Part shown: piece after piece, positions 34,573 to 45,070 of the stretch
Numbering within the stretch: position 1 is the first letter of the stretch
Layout: each line of letters begins with the position of its first letter
From: Pseudomonas costantinii
GTDB lineage: Bacteria > Pseudomonadota > Gammaproteobacteria > Pseudomonadales > Pseudomonadaceae
Direction of reading: 5' to 3'
Length of the DNA stretch: 64,000 bases
NCBI RefSeq assembly: GCF_001870435.1
Contig: NZ_MDDR01000057.1
Location: 186,001 to 250,000, forward strand
Made by a program: the position numbers and the translations under genes
Notes under the pieces: model-generated
What the model was told of the DNA's origin: nothing
Database searches by the model: none
Seen by the model: only the letters and a program-made list of their open reading frames with translations

Positions 34573-34907
34573 TGCCGTTATGGGTTGAAGTGATCGTGGC
34601 GGTGCTGCTGATACTGAGCAGCGTGTTTGCGCTGATTGGTGCGATTGGCCTGTTGCGGATGAAGGATTTTTTCCAGCGCATGCACCCGCCGGCGCTGGCC
34701 TCGACATTGGGGGCGTGGTGTGTGGCGTTGGCGTCGATTATTTACTTTTCGGAGCTCAAGTCCGGCCCGGTATTGCACGGGTGGCTGATTCCGATTTTGT
34801 TGTCGATCACGGTGCCGGTGACGACCCTGCTGCTCGCCCGCACTGCGCTGTTCCGTAAGCGTATGGCTGGGGATGACGTGCCCGCCGAAGTCAGCAGCCG
34901 CCGCTGA
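34569..34907 (+). CDS. phaG: Mrp/Pha antiporter subunit G
   Basis: This 112-residue protein has three membrane helices. The family motif is FALIGAIGLLRMKDFFQRMH followed by PPALASTLGAW. It is the last gene of the Mrp operon. A TGTGGGAACTGGC/GCCAGCTCCCACA hairpin lies 25 bases after the stop, between it and the convergent HIT gene. Confidence 0.94.
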   Translation: MMPLWVEVIVAVLLILSSVFALIGAIGLLRMKDFFQRMHPPALASTLGAWCVALASIIYFSELKSGPVLHGWLIPILLSITVPVTTLLLARTALFRKRMAGDDVPAEVSSRR

Positions 34908-34931
34908 CACCTGAAGTGAGCACGGTCAAAA

Positions 34932-34959
34932 TGTGGGAACTGGCTTGCCAGCTCCCACA
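34932..34959. repeat. REP-like hairpin after the Mrp operon
   Basis: TGTGGGAACTGGCTTGCCAGCTCCCACA is an almost perfect palindrome between two convergent genes. Confidence 0.85.
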
Positions 34960-34971
34960 TTTGGTTTTGCG

Positions 34972-35430
34972 CTAGGCGAAAGATCGAATTCTGGCCGCCA
35001 GTTCCGCCAACCCGGCATCATCCGCCCGGACATGATCATGTGACGAGATATAGCCTTCATACGCCTCGAAAAACTTATCCACTTTCGAACTCAAAGGCTT
35101 GAATGCACTGTCCGATCCTGTCCCATGCATGGGAAACAGCTTCGCATGCAGGTGATCCACACCATACCCCTCCAGCATCATCCCCGTGCGCGCTACATCT
35201 GGAAACGCCCGGTCGATCAATAGCGCGGTCTTCTTGGTCGCCACGATGAGATCCGCCAGCACTTCATCCGACTGCGCAAACGCATAACTGCCGTAATGCT
35301 GCTTGGGGATCACCACGCTGAAACCGGGGGTGTTGGGGAAAATCGAAAGGAACGCCATATGGTGTTCGTCTTCCCACAGGATGTGGGCCGGAGAGGTCTT
35401 TCGAACAATGCTGCAGAAAATACAATCCAT
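34972..35430 (-). CDS. HIT-family nucleotide-binding protein with altered triad
   Basis: This 152-residue protein has the HIT fold: a CxxC pair at the N-terminus (MDCIFCSIV), the strand HMAFLSIFPNTPGFSVVIPK and the active-site segment. HIT hydrolases normally show His-x-His-x-His. Here the site reads DHLHAKLFPM, so the third position is lysine. The middle histidine, which is the nucleophile in HIT hydrolases, is kept. Nucleotide or dinucleotide hydrolysis is the usual role; the precise substrate is unknown. The ribosome-binding site is weak (GGTGAT). Confidence 0.85.
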   Translation of the reverse strand: MDCIFCSIVRKTSPAHILWEDEHHMAFLSIFPNTPGFSVVIPKQHYGSYAFAQSDEVLADLIVATKKTALLIDRAFPDVARTGMMLEGYGVDHLHAKLFPMHGTGSDSAFKPLSSKVDKFFEAYEGYISSHDHVRADDAGLAELAARIRSFA

Positions 35431-35522
35431 TTAAATCACCGCCAGTTTCATCATGGGTTTGGTCGTGGCGACCATCTAAAAGCACGATGCGGTGGGCGTC
35501 AAAAGAAATGAGGGTTTTACGA

Positions 35523-35592
35523 AGAATGCGGTGGGTCAGTTACACATGAGCTGACTGATCCTCCGCATTCGCGAGCAAGCCCGCTCCCACAT
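35523..35592. repeat. Composite REP-like element upstream of the HIT gene
   Basis: AATGCGG/CCGCATT arms enclose GTCAG/CTGAC arms. The right side continues into GCGAGCAAGCCCGCTCCCACA, half of the common REP-like hairpin. The layout resembles the larger element at 45184-45272. The rest of the 234-base gap has no gene I can support. Confidence 0.55.
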
Positions 35593-35614
35593 TTGGATTG
35601 AGTTTCTCTGGCGC

Positions 35615-35648
35615 AAAAAAACGCCCCGAACCAGTCGGGGCGTTTTTT
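35615..35648. terminator. Bidirectional terminator after cysS
   Basis: AAAAAACGCCCCGA-ACCAG-TCGGGGCGTTTTTT is a perfect 14-bp stem with A and T tracts on opposite sides. It lies 16 bases past the cysS stop on the minus strand. Confidence 0.92.
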
Positions 35649-35664
35649 GTTCAGCGTTTACCGA

Positions 35665-37053
<1,389 letters not shown>

Positions 37054-37074
37054 GACATTTCCCTTAAGACTTGA

Positions 37075-38775
37075 TCACTGGCCCCACGAATCACGCAAGG
37101 TCACGGTACGGTTGAATACCGGCTGACCTGGTTTCGAGTCCTTGATATCCGCGCAGAAGTAACCTTCGCGCTCGAACTGGAAACGGTCTTCCGGCTGTGC
37201 GTCGCCAAGCGATGGCTCAGCACGACAACCAGTGAGTACTTGCAGGGAATCAGGGTTGATATTGTCCAGGAAGCTGGCGCTGTCCTCGGCCTTTTCAGGG
37301 TTCGGCGAGCGGAACAGACGATCGTACAGTCGCACTTCGCACTCGATGCTGGCCGCGGCCGGCACCCAGTGGATCACGCCTTTGACTTTACGGCCTTCAG
37401 GGTTTTTGCCCAGGGTTTCCGGGTCGTAGGAGCAACGCAGTTCGACGATGTTGCCATCGGCGTCCTTGATCGCTTCGTCGGCACGGATCACGTAGCTGCC
37501 GCGCAGGCGCACTTCGCCATTCGGCTCCAGACGCTTGTAGCCTTTTGGCGGCTCTTCCATGAAGTCATCACGGTCGATGTAGATTTCACGCGCGAATGGC
37601 AGTTTGCGCACACCCAACTCTTCTTTCTGCGGATGACGCGGCAGCTCGAGGTTGTCGACCTTGTCTTGCGGGTAGTTGATGATCACGACTTTCAACGGGC
37701 GCAGCACGCACATGGCGCGCGGAGCGTTCGCGTCCAGGTCCTGACGGATGCTGAATTCGAGCATGCCGAAGTCAACCACGCCGTCGGAACGGTTGGTGCC
37801 GACCATGTCGCAGAAATTGCGGATCGACACCGGGGTGTAACCGCGACGGCGGAAGCCCGACAGGGTCGACATGCGCGGGTCGTCCCAGCCATGTACATGC
37901 TTTTCATCAACCAGTTGCTTGAGCTTGCGCTTGCTGGTGATGGTGTAGTTCAGGTTCAGGCGGCTGAATTCGTACTGACGCGGGTGCGCCGGGACCGGCA
38001 GGCTGTCCAGGAACCAATCGTACAGTGGACGATGGCTTTCGAACTCCAGGGTGCAGATGGAGTGCGTGATGCCTTCGATGGCGTCCGACTGACCGTGGGT
38101 GAAGTCGTAGTTCGGGTAGATGCACCACTTGTCACCGGTCTGGTGGTGGTGGGCATGGCGGATGCGGTACATGATCGGGTCGCGCAGGTTCATGTTCGGC
38201 GAGGCCATGTCGATCTTGGCGCGCAGTACGCGGGCACCGTCCGGGAACTCACCGGCGCGCATGCGGGCGAACCAGTCCAGGTTCTCCTCTACCGAACGGT
38301 CGCGGAACGGGCTGTTCTTGCCAGGCTCGGTCAGGCTGCCGCGGTATTCCTTGGCTTGTTCCGGGCTCAGGTCGTCGACGTAGGCCTTGCCGGCCTTGAT
38401 CAACTCGACGGCCCAGTCGTGCAACTGGTCGAAGTATTGCGAGGCATAGCGCACTTCACCGGACCACTCGAAACCCAGCCACTTCACGTCGCTTTCGATG
38501 GCGTCGATGTATTCCTGGTCTTCCTTGGCCGGGTTGGTGTCGTCGAAACGCAGGTGCGTGACGCCACCGAACTCCTGGGCCAGGCCGAAGTTCACACAGA
38601 TCGACTTGGCGTGACCGATGTGCAGGTAGCCGTTAGGCTCTGGCGGGAAGCGGGTGACGATCTGCGTGTGCTTGCCCGAATCCAGGTCCGCCTGGATGAT
38701 CGGGCGCAGGAAATTGACCGGGACGGCAGGTCCGGTCTTGGAATTCGAGGTAGGGTCGACAGTGGGCTTGCTCAT
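37075..38775 (-). CDS. glnS: Glutaminyl-tRNA synthetase
   Basis: This 566-residue class I synthetase attaches glutamine to tRNA-Gln. The N-terminal part shows TRFPPEPNGYLHIGHAKSIC with the HIGH motif. The second ATP-binding signature reads YTITSKRKLKQL, with threonine where most enzymes have methionine in the MSK core. The C-terminal half forms the anticodon-binding beta barrels. AAGGA lies 4 bases before the ATG. The stop precedes the cysS start by 21 bases. It is divergent from ppiB across 250 bases, where I see a GGCGCGC/GCGCGCC hairpin but no gene. Confidence 0.97.
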   Translation of the reverse strand: MSKPTVDPTSNSKTGPAVPVNFLRPIIQADLDSGKHTQIVTRFPPEPNGYLHIGHAKSICVNFGLAQEFGGVTHLRFDDTNPAKEDQEYIDAIESDVKWLGFEWSGEVRYASQYFDQLHDWAVELIKAGKAYVDDLSPEQAKEYRGSLTEPGKNSPFRDRSVEENLDWFARMRAGEFPDGARVLRAKIDMASPNMNLRDPIMYRIRHAHHHQTGDKWCIYPNYDFTHGQSDAIEGITHSICTLEFESHRPLYDWFLDSLPVPAHPRQYEFSRLNLNYTITSKRKLKQLVDEKHVHGWDDPRMSTLSGFRRRGYTPVSIRNFCDMVGTNRSDGVVDFGMLEFSIRQDLDANAPRAMCVLRPLKVVIINYPQDKVDNLELPRHPQKEELGVRKLPFAREIYIDRDDFMEEPPKGYKRLEPNGEVRLRGSYVIRADEAIKDADGNIVELRCSYDPETLGKNPEGRKVKGVIHWVPAAASIECEVRLYDRLFRSPNPEKAEDSASFLDNINPDSLQVLTGCRAEPSLGDAQPEDRFQFEREGYFCADIKDSKPGQPVFNRTVTLRDSWGQ

Positions 38776-39025
38776 AGGATCCTTGAACAGACGAAGTGCT
38801 TGGCCAGAAGTAGGGCCGATAAAACAAAGCGCTTATCATAGCCGATGCTGTCAACTACCTGACAGAGCACGACCCAAAACTGCCGCATTTATTAGCCCGC
38901 TGGTAAAAAACCACCTCGAAATTCCTGCAGGGCGCGCTAAACTGCGCGCCTTGGCCGAAGTTTCGCCAAATCGGTAAGGCGCCCCGGCGTCCACACCCAC
39001 GAATTCCCTGAAAAGAGTAGTGAAC

Positions 39026-39529
39026 ATGACTCAAGTCAAACTGACCACCAACCACGGTGACATCGTCATCGAGCTGAACGCCGAGAAAGCGCCGATCACC
39101 GTCGCCAACTTCATCGAATACGTTAAAGCCGGCCACTACGAAAACACCGTTTTCCACCGTGTGATCGGTAACTTCATGGTCCAGGGCGGCGGTTTTGAGC
39201 CTGGCATGAAAGAAAAGAAAGACAAGCGCCCAAGCATCCAGAACGAAGCGGACAACGGCCTTTCCAACGACAAGTACACCGTTGCCATGGCCCGTACCAT
39301 GGAGCCGCATTCGGCCTCCGCGCAGTTCTTTATCAACGTTGCCGACAACGCCTTCCTGAACCACAGCGGCAAGAACGTGCAGGGTTGGGGCTACGCCGTG
39401 TTCGGTAAAGTCACCGAAGGCCAGGACGTCGTTGACAAGATCAAAGGCGTGCAGACCACCGGTAAAGCCGGTCACCAGGACGTTCCGGTAGAAGACGTTA
39501 TCGTCGAGAAAGCCGAGATCGTTGGGTGA
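39026..39529 (+). CDS. ppiB: Peptidyl-prolyl cis-trans isomerase B (cyclophilin)
   Basis: This 167-residue cytoplasmic cyclophilin catalyses proline isomerisation. The catalytic arginine lies in VFHRVIGNFMVQGG, with the conserved SASAQFFINVADNAFLNH and the C-terminal GYAVFGKVTEGQDVV. No signal peptide is present, which separates it from the periplasmic PpiA. The ATG at 39026 was chosen over an upstream in-frame GTG. Its stop overlaps the GTG start of lpxH, so the two are translationally coupled. Confidence 0.96.
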   Translation: MTQVKLTTNHGDIVIELNAEKAPITVANFIEYVKAGHYENTVFHRVIGNFMVQGGGFEPGMKEKKDKRPSIQNEADNGLSNDKYTVAMARTMEPHSASAQFFINVADNAFLNHSGKNVQGWGYAVFGKVTEGQDVVDKIKGVQTTGKAGHQDVPVEDVIVEKAEIVG

Positions 39530-40263
39530 TATTGCTGATTTCAGATTTGCATCTGGAAGAGGAGCGCCCGGATATAACCCGGGCGTTTCTGGATTTGCTT
39601 CACGGTCGCGCCCGTGGCGCCCAGGCGTTGTACATTCTGGGGGACTTCTTTGAAGCCTGGATTGGCGACGACGGGATGACACCCTTCCAACGTTCGATTT
39701 GCGAGGCTCTGCGCGAGCTGAGCGACAGCGGCACCCCGATTTTTATCATGCATGGCAACCGCGATTTCCTGATCGGCAAGGCGTTCTGCAAAGCTGCAGG
39801 TGCCACCTTGCTCAAGGACCCGAGTGTCGTGCAGCTCGCAGGCGAGCCCGTACTGCTGATGCACGGCGACAGCCTCTGCACCCGCGACGTCGGCTATATG
39901 AAGCTGCGGCGCATCCTGCGTAACCCGATTGTGTTGTTTATCCTGCGACACCTGCCTTTGCGCACCCGGCACAAGCTGGCGCGCAAACTGCGTAGCGAGA
40001 GCCGCGCGCAGACCCGCATGAAAGCCAACGATATTGTTGATGTCACGCCCGAGGAAGTGCCTCGGGTGATGCAGCAATTTGGCGTGCGCACGCTAGTCCA
40101 CGGCCATACGCACCGCCCGGCCATTCACAAGTTGCAGATTGGTGACCAGGCGGCCAAGCGTATTGTGCTGGGGGATTGGGATAAGCAAGGGTGGGCGTTG
40201 CAGGTGGATGAGCAAGGTTTTCAGTTGGCGGCGTTCGACTTCACCCCCCTCCTTCTCAACTGA
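39526..40263 (+). CDS. lpxH: UDP-2,3-diacylglucosamine diphosphatase
   Basis: LpxH (245 residues) makes lipid X by hydrolysing UDP-2,3-diacylglucosamine, the fourth step of lipid A biosynthesis, at the inner face of the membrane. The calcineurin-type metal site is readable: D7 and H9 in ISDLHL, D40 in ILGDFFEAWIGDD, N78 in HGNRDF and the C-terminal HGHTHRP. The start is GTG, overlapping the ppiB stop (GTGA). The stop codon TGA at 40261 is the first three bases of a large palindromic repeat, suggesting the repeat landed exactly at or into the gene end. Confidence 0.96.
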   Translation: MILLISDLHLEEERPDITRAFLDLLHGRARGAQALYILGDFFEAWIGDDGMTPFQRSICEALRELSDSGTPIFIMHGNRDFLIGKAFCKAAGATLLKDPSVVQLAGEPVLLMHGDSLCTRDVGYMKLRRILRNPIVLFILRHLPLRTRHKLARKLRSESRAQTRMKANDIVDVTPEEVPRVMQQFGVRTLVHGHTHRPAIHKLQIGDQAAKRIVLGDWDKQGWALQVDEQGFQLAAFDFTPLLLN

Positions 40264-40375
40264 TCGTTCCCACGCTCTGCGTGGGAATGCCGTCCAGGAC
40301 GCTCTGCGTCCGCTTTGAGAGTCGTGACGCGGAGCGCCACTGGAGGCGTTCCCACGCGGAGCGTGGGAACGATCA
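40261..40375. repeat. Long composite inverted repeat (CACGCTCTGCGTGGG type)
   Basis: The 27-base end TGATCGTTCCCACGCTCTGC... is repeated as its reverse complement at 40349-40375 with one mismatch. Inner copies of the same small palindrome theme lie between them (GACGCTCTGCGTC, GTGACGCGGAGCGCCAC). A near-identical element occurs at 53846-53937. This is the structure of a REPIN-like mobile repeat. Confidence 0.85.
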
Positions 40376-40382
40376 TTATCCT

Positions 40383-41912
40383 TTAGTGCCCGGACGCTTC
40401 CGGCCCCGCCTTCGCCCCAAACGGCGGTTTCGCCAGCCACACCAGCAGCAACAAGCCCATGAACATCCACCCCAGCAACGTGAAGTAGTCCACGGTGGAC
40501 ATCATGTAGGCCTGACTGGTGAGGATCTGATCCAACTGCGCATACGCCTTGTGCCCTGCCCCGCCCAGCGCGTTCAACGCATCACGGGTGGCCGAGTCAT
40601 AGGTGGTCATGTTCTCGCTCATGTACGCATGGTGTTGGTCCGCCCGACGAATCCAGATCCAGGTGGTCAGCGAGGCTGCAAAGCTGCCGCCCAAGGTCCG
40701 CAGGAAGGTCGCCAGGCCCGCACCGTCGGCAATCTGGCTTGGCGGCAAGTCAGACATCAGGATGCTCAGGGTCGGCATAAAGAACAACGCCACACCGATC
40801 CCCATAAACAACTGCACCAGAGCGATATGTTGGAAGTCCACCTCATTGGTGAAGCCAGCCCGCATAAAGCAGCTCAAGCCAATCGCCAGGAACGCCAAGC
40901 CCGCCAACAAGCGCAGGTCGAACTTGTGCGCGTACTTGCCGACAAAAGGCGACATCAATACCGGCAGGATGCCGATCGGCGCCACCGCCAGACCCGCCCA
41001 AGTGGCGGTGTAGCCCATCTGGGTTTGCAACCATTGCGGCAGGATCAGGTTGATGCCGAAGAAACCCGCATAACCCAGGACCAACACGATGGTGCCGATG
41101 CGGAAGTTGCGGTAGGCAAACAGCCGCAGGTTGACCACCGGGTGTTTGTCGGTCATTTCCCAAATGATGAACACTGCCAGGGCGATCACCGAAATCGCCG
41201 CACCCACGAGGATAAAGTTGGATTCGAACCAGTCCAGGTCATTGCCCTTGTCGAGGATGATCTGCAAGGCGCCGACACCGACGATCAAGCTCAGCAGCCC
41301 GACGTAATCCATCGGTTGGTAGCTGGTGACCACTGGGCGTTTCTTCAACTGCGAACGCACCACCATGACCGCAAAGATGCCGATCGGCACGTTGATAAAG
41401 AAGATCCATGGCCAGCTGTAGCTGTCGGTGATCCAGCCACCGAGGATCGGGCCGGCAATCGGCGCCACCACCGTGACCATCGCCAGCAACGCCAGGGCCA
41501 TGCCGCGCCTGGCGGGCGGGTAGACCGCGATCAGCAATGTCTGAGTCATCGGGTATAACGGCCCCGCCACCAAGCCTTGCAGCACCCGGAAACCGATCAA
41601 CTCAGGCATCGAAGTGGAAACACCGCACAGGAACGAGGCCAGCACAAACAGGATGGTCGCCCACAAAAACAACTTCACCTCGCCAAACCGGCGGCTCAGC
41701 CAGCCAGTGAGCGGCAAGGCAATGGCGTTGCTCACCGCAAACGAGGTGATTACCCAAGTGCCCTGCTCCGAACTTACGCCGAGGTTGCCGGAGATGGTCG
41801 GCAACGCCACGTTGGCGATGGTGGTGTCGAGCACCTGCATAAAAGTCGCCAGCGACAGGCCAATAGTGGCCATCAACAGGCTGGGTGGCGTGAAGGAGGC
41901 GTTATTGCTCAT
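40383..41912 (-). CDS. emrB: DHA2-family MFS efflux pump, EmrB type
   Basis: This is a 509-residue inner-membrane protein with 14 predicted helices. Motif D1 appears as MQVLDTTIANVALPTISGNL, motif A as GWLSRRFGEVKLFL, and motif C as VVAPIAGPILGGWITD. These mark the EmrB/QacA group of proton-driven drug exporters that work with an EmrA adaptor and an outer-membrane channel. The start codon overlaps the emrA stop by one base (TAATG). It is the last gene of the marR-channel-emrA-emrB operon. Its 3' end lies 8 bases from the repeat after lpxH. Confidence 0.94.
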   Translation of the reverse strand: MSNNASFTPPSLLMATIGLSLATFMQVLDTTIANVALPTISGNLGVSSEQGTWVITSFAVSNAIALPLTGWLSRRFGEVKLFLWATILFVLASFLCGVSTSMPELIGFRVLQGLVAGPLYPMTQTLLIAVYPPARRGMALALLAMVTVVAPIAGPILGGWITDSYSWPWIFFINVPIGIFAVMVVRSQLKKRPVVTSYQPMDYVGLLSLIVGVGALQIILDKGNDLDWFESNFILVGAAISVIALAVFIIWEMTDKHPVVNLRLFAYRNFRIGTIVLVLGYAGFFGINLILPQWLQTQMGYTATWAGLAVAPIGILPVLMSPFVGKYAHKFDLRLLAGLAFLAIGLSCFMRAGFTNEVDFQHIALVQLFMGIGVALFFMPTLSILMSDLPPSQIADGAGLATFLRTLGGSFAASLTTWIWIRRADQHHAYMSENMTTYDSATRDALNALGGAGHKAYAQLDQILTSQAYMMSTVDYFTLLGWMFMGLLLLVWLAKPPFGAKAGPEASGH

Positions 41913-43111
41913 TAGCGTTGCACAGCCTTGGGTGCGGCGAGGCTGTTGTCATGGATCAACCCAGTGATCATGGCGTCGGCTTCGGCCAATTGGCGGTCAT
42001 ACACATTGGTGGTGAACGAGGCTTTTTGCGGCGCCTGTTGCGCCAACACCGGGCCACTCTGGTCGTGCAGGTTCACATTAACCACGGTGGACAGGCCGAC
42101 ACGCAGCGGGTTCTTGGCCAACTCTTCGGCGTTTATGTGGATGCGCACCGGCACCCGTTGCACGATCTTGATCCAGTTACCCGTGGCGTTCTGTGCAGGC
42201 AGCAGGGCAAACGCGCTGCCGGTGCCGGCGCCGAGACTGTCGACGGTGCCGCTGAATTTCACGTCACTGCCGTAGATATCCGACTCGATGTCCACCGGCT
42301 GGCCGATGCGCATATTACGCAGCTGGGTTTCCTTGAAATTGGCATCGATCCACAGTTGATCCAGCGGGATCACAGCCATTAACGCGGTGCCCGGCTGGAC
42401 GCGCTGGCCCAGTTGCACGGTGCGCTTGGCGACATAACCGGTGACCGGCGCGATCAAGGTGCTGCGTGCATTGGTCAGGTAAGCCTGACGCAGTTGCGCG
42501 GCGGCAGCCTGCACATCCGGGTGGGACGAAATGACGGTGTCATCCACCAGCGCGCTGCTGGTCTTGAACTGTTGCTGCACGTTGGCCAGGGCGTTTTGCG
42601 CCGAGGTCAGATCGTCACGAGCATGGGACAGTTCTTCCTGGGAAATAGCCCCGCCGGCGGCGAGGTTTTTACGCCGGTTGTAGTTGTCCTGAGCCTTTTG
42701 CACATTGGCTTGCTGCGCCAGCACCTGGGCTTTCATGCCATCGACGTTGCTATACAAACCGCGTACCTGGCGCACGGTGCGGGCCAAGTTGGCCTGGGCA
42801 CTTTGCAGGCCGACGGCCGCATCGTTCGGGTCGAAGTTGATCAGCACCTGGCCTTCGTGGACCAGGTCGCCATCGTCGGCGCCGATGCTGACCACGGTAC
42901 CGGTGACCAGTGGGGTGATTTCCACCACGTTACCGTTCACATAGGCGTCGTCGGTGCTTTCGTTAAAGCGCCCGTAAAACTCATACCAGCCCCACACGCC
43001 CACGGCGCCAAGGATGACGATCAGCGCCAGGACGGTCAGCATCACTTTGCGTTTGCGTGGGTTGCTGTCGTTCGGTTGTTCAGTTGCGTTATTGCTTTGG
43101 GCAGTGGCCAT
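41912..43111 (-). CDS. emrA: EmrA/HlyD-family periplasmic adaptor
   Basis: This is a 399-residue membrane-fusion protein with a polar N-terminus rich in asparagine and one anchor helix at about residues 23-43. The split lipoyl domain shows VVEITPLVTGTVVSIGADDG and LIAPVTGYVAKRTVQLGQRV. A coiled-coil hairpin lies between them and a beta-barrel domain follows. It bridges EmrB and the outer-membrane lipoprotein channel encoded just upstream. It starts 15 bases after the channel gene stop and overlaps emrB by one base. Confidence 0.94.
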   Translation of the reverse strand: MATAQSNNATEQPNDSNPRKRKVMLTVLALIVILGAVGVWGWYEFYGRFNESTDDAYVNGNVVEITPLVTGTVVSIGADDGDLVHEGQVLINFDPNDAAVGLQSAQANLARTVRQVRGLYSNVDGMKAQVLAQQANVQKAQDNYNRRKNLAAGGAISQEELSHARDDLTSAQNALANVQQQFKTSSALVDDTVISSHPDVQAAAAQLRQAYLTNARSTLIAPVTGYVAKRTVQLGQRVQPGTALMAVIPLDQLWIDANFKETQLRNMRIGQPVDIESDIYGSDVKFSGTVDSLGAGTGSAFALLPAQNATGNWIKIVQRVPVRIHINAEELAKNPLRVGLSTVVNVNLHDQSGPVLAQQAPQKASFTTNVYDRQLAEADAMITGLIHDNSLAAPKAVQR

Positions 43112-43126
43112 GACAATTACCTCAAA

Positions 43127-44584
43127 TTATTCCGTGCGGATGGCGGGACGGGTCGTGGTCGCGGCCACGTTATCGGCGTTGAACCCGCCACCCAGGGCCT
43201 GCATCAATTGAATCGACAGATCGATTTGCGCGGCATTCAGGGTCGCCAGCTGACGCTGGGCCTGCAGCAATTGCTGCTCGATGCTGAGCACATCCAGGTA
43301 ATTCCCGATACCTGAGCTGTAACGCTGAACCCCGGTGTCGTAGGACTGCTGGGCAATGTCGGCGGCATGTTGCTGTGCCTGGATCTGCCGCCCGGTTTCG
43401 CGCAGTTGCACCAGGGTGTTGCCGATATCGCCCAAGGCTTGCACCAGGGTTTTGTTGTACTGGGCCACGGCCAGGTCGTAATCGGCGTCGCGGGCATCGA
43501 GGTCGGCGCGCAGGCGGCCGCCGTCGAAGATCGGCAACGAGATCGTGGGCGCAATGCTGAAGAAACGGCTGGCCGAACCAAACATCGCATCGCCTAACAA
43601 CGACTCGGCCCCGGCGCTCGCGCTCAGGTTGAGGTTGGGGTAGAAGCGGGTTTTGCTCGCGGCGACGTTCTTGCTCGCCGCTTCCACACGCCAGCGCGCG
43701 GCGATCAGGTCCGGGCGGCGGCCCAGCAACTCGGCCGGCAGTACCGAAGGCACGGCGACAGCGCTGGGTTTCAACACGTTCGGGCGGGTCAGCTCACTGC
43801 CACGGTCCGGGCCTTTGCCGAGCAATACGGCCAGGGCAATCTTGGCGCTCAGCAACTGTTTTTCCGCATCGATCAGTTGCGACTGGGAGCTGGCTTCCAG
43901 GCTTTCGGTTTGCTGGTACTGATACTGGCTGTCGATGCCGGAGCTGAGACGACGCTTGCCCAGGTCGAGCATCTGGCGGGTGCGTTTAAGGTCGTCATTG
44001 GCCAGGTCACGCACGATATGCGCCTGACCCAAGTCGCTGTAGGCCTTGGCCACGTTGGCGGCCAAGGTCAGGCGTGCGGCTTGCTGGTCGACTTCGGCGG
44101 CACGGGCCTGGCCCAAGGCGGCTTCCCAGGCGGCGCGCTGGCCACCCCAGAGGTCGAAGTTGTAATTGAAGCTCGCGCCGATGTTACGCACGGTGGCGTA
44201 GGTATCGCCCACACCCCGCGGGTCCTGGTCTTTGGCCAGGCGCGAACGGCTCACGCCGGCGCTGGCATCCAGGGTTGGCATGCGCGCAGCGTCGGCGGCA
44301 AAGGCAGCGGCTTCGGCCTGGTGGGCACGGGCGCTGGCCACTTGCATGTCGGGGCTGTTTTGCAGGGCTTCGTGAATCAAGCCATCAAGCTGTGGGTCGC
44401 CGAGGCTTTTCCACCAGTCAGCGGTCGGCCAGGCAGCGCTCGACAGCGTCACACCGCTGAGGGACTTACCGGTTTGCAGGGTGTTGGCATCGAGGCGTTT
44501 GCCTTGAGTGTCGAGGCCGCTGAAGTTGGCGCAACCGGCCAGCGTCATCGCCACCAGCACTAGGCTAAGTGCGCGTGTGTTCAT
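43127..44584 (-). CDS. NodT/OprM-family outer membrane efflux lipoprotein
   Basis: This is a 485-residue outer-membrane channel. The N-terminus is a lipoprotein signal with lipobox LAGC (residues 15-18), so the mature protein is acylated. Two repeated TolC-type domains follow (PQLDGLIHEALQNSPDMQVA and the later RRPDLIAARWRVEAASKNVA, characteristic of the NodT group). It completes the EmrAB tripartite pump. Its start overlaps the marR stop (ATGA). Confidence 0.94.
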   Translation of the reverse strand: MNTRALSLVLVAMTLAGCANFSGLDTQGKRLDANTLQTGKSLSGVTLSSAAWPTADWWKSLGDPQLDGLIHEALQNSPDMQVASARAHQAEAAAFAADAARMPTLDASAGVSRSRLAKDQDPRGVGDTYATVRNIGASFNYNFDLWGGQRAAWEAALGQARAAEVDQQAARLTLAANVAKAYSDLGQAHIVRDLANDDLKRTRQMLDLGKRRLSSGIDSQYQYQQTESLEASSQSQLIDAEKQLLSAKIALAVLLGKGPDRGSELTRPNVLKPSAVAVPSVLPAELLGRRPDLIAARWRVEAASKNVAASKTRFYPNLNLSASAGAESLLGDAMFGSASRFFSIAPTISLPIFDGGRLRADLDARDADYDLAVAQYNKTLVQALGDIGNTLVQLRETGRQIQAQQHAADIAQQSYDTGVQRYSSGIGNYLDVLSIEQQLLQAQRQLATLNAAQIDLSIQLMQALGGGFNADNVAATTTRPAIRTE

Positions 44585-45054
44585 TGTTTACCTACCCGCT
44601 GGATGACGATGGCGTCACCGGCAGCTACCAGAATTTTCGTGAGGATGGCTTCCAGGGTTTGCAACTCGCCGGGTTCCAGAGCACCGGCCAGCTCGTTCAT
44701 CGACTGCGCGCCGATGTGCGGCAGCATGTCCGCCAGGCGCTGGCCGTCTTGCGTAAGCACCAGTTGCACCTGACGCCGATCCTGCTCGGAACGCTTGCGC
44801 GCCAGCAGGCCCTTCTGCTCCAGACGGTCGAGCATGCGCGTCATGGAACCGCTGTCCAGGGACAGGTTGCGGCACAGCTCGGCCGGGGTGTCGACGTCGA
44901 ACTGGGCAATGATGATCAACACCTTGAACTGCGCGGCGGTCACGCCGTACGGCTCCATGTGGGTGTCGATAATGCGGTCCTTGAGCAGCGCCGCACGGCC
45001 CAGCAACAGACCGAGGTGGCAGTTGCGGAAGCTGTCAGGGGTGAAATGGGTCAT
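44581..45054 (-). CDS. MarR-family repressor of the EmrAB operon
   Basis: This 157-residue winged-helix regulator is first in the efflux operon. The DNA-binding domain covers about residues 38-105, with TPAELCRNLSLDSGSMTRML as recognition segment and the wing RSEQDRRQVQLVLTQDG. MarR repressors release DNA on binding phenolic or drug-like ligands. Two copies of the palindrome CTGCCTAGGCAG lie 18 and 51 bases upstream of its start, giving clear autoregulation. AAGGTG precedes the ATG by 8 bases. Confidence 0.95.
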   Translation of the reverse strand: MTHFTPDSFRNCHLGLLLGRAALLKDRIIDTHMEPYGVTAAQFKVLIIIAQFDVDTPAELCRNLSLDSGSMTRMLDRLEQKGLLARKRSEQDRRQVQLVLTQDGQRLADMLPHIGAQSMNELAGALEPGELQTLEAILTKILVAAGDAIVIQRVGKQ

Positions 45055-45070
45055 CGGAAGTCACCTTATT

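Noticed and set aside
37240..38841. A 533-codon open frame opposite glnS
   Set aside because: It lies wholly antisense to a certain housekeeping gene and has shadow composition (Val, Ala, Arg, Gln and His rich).
40261..40375. CRISPR-like repeats
   Set aside because: The units are palindromic and arranged as inverted pairs without regular spacers or cas genes. They are REPIN-type elements.
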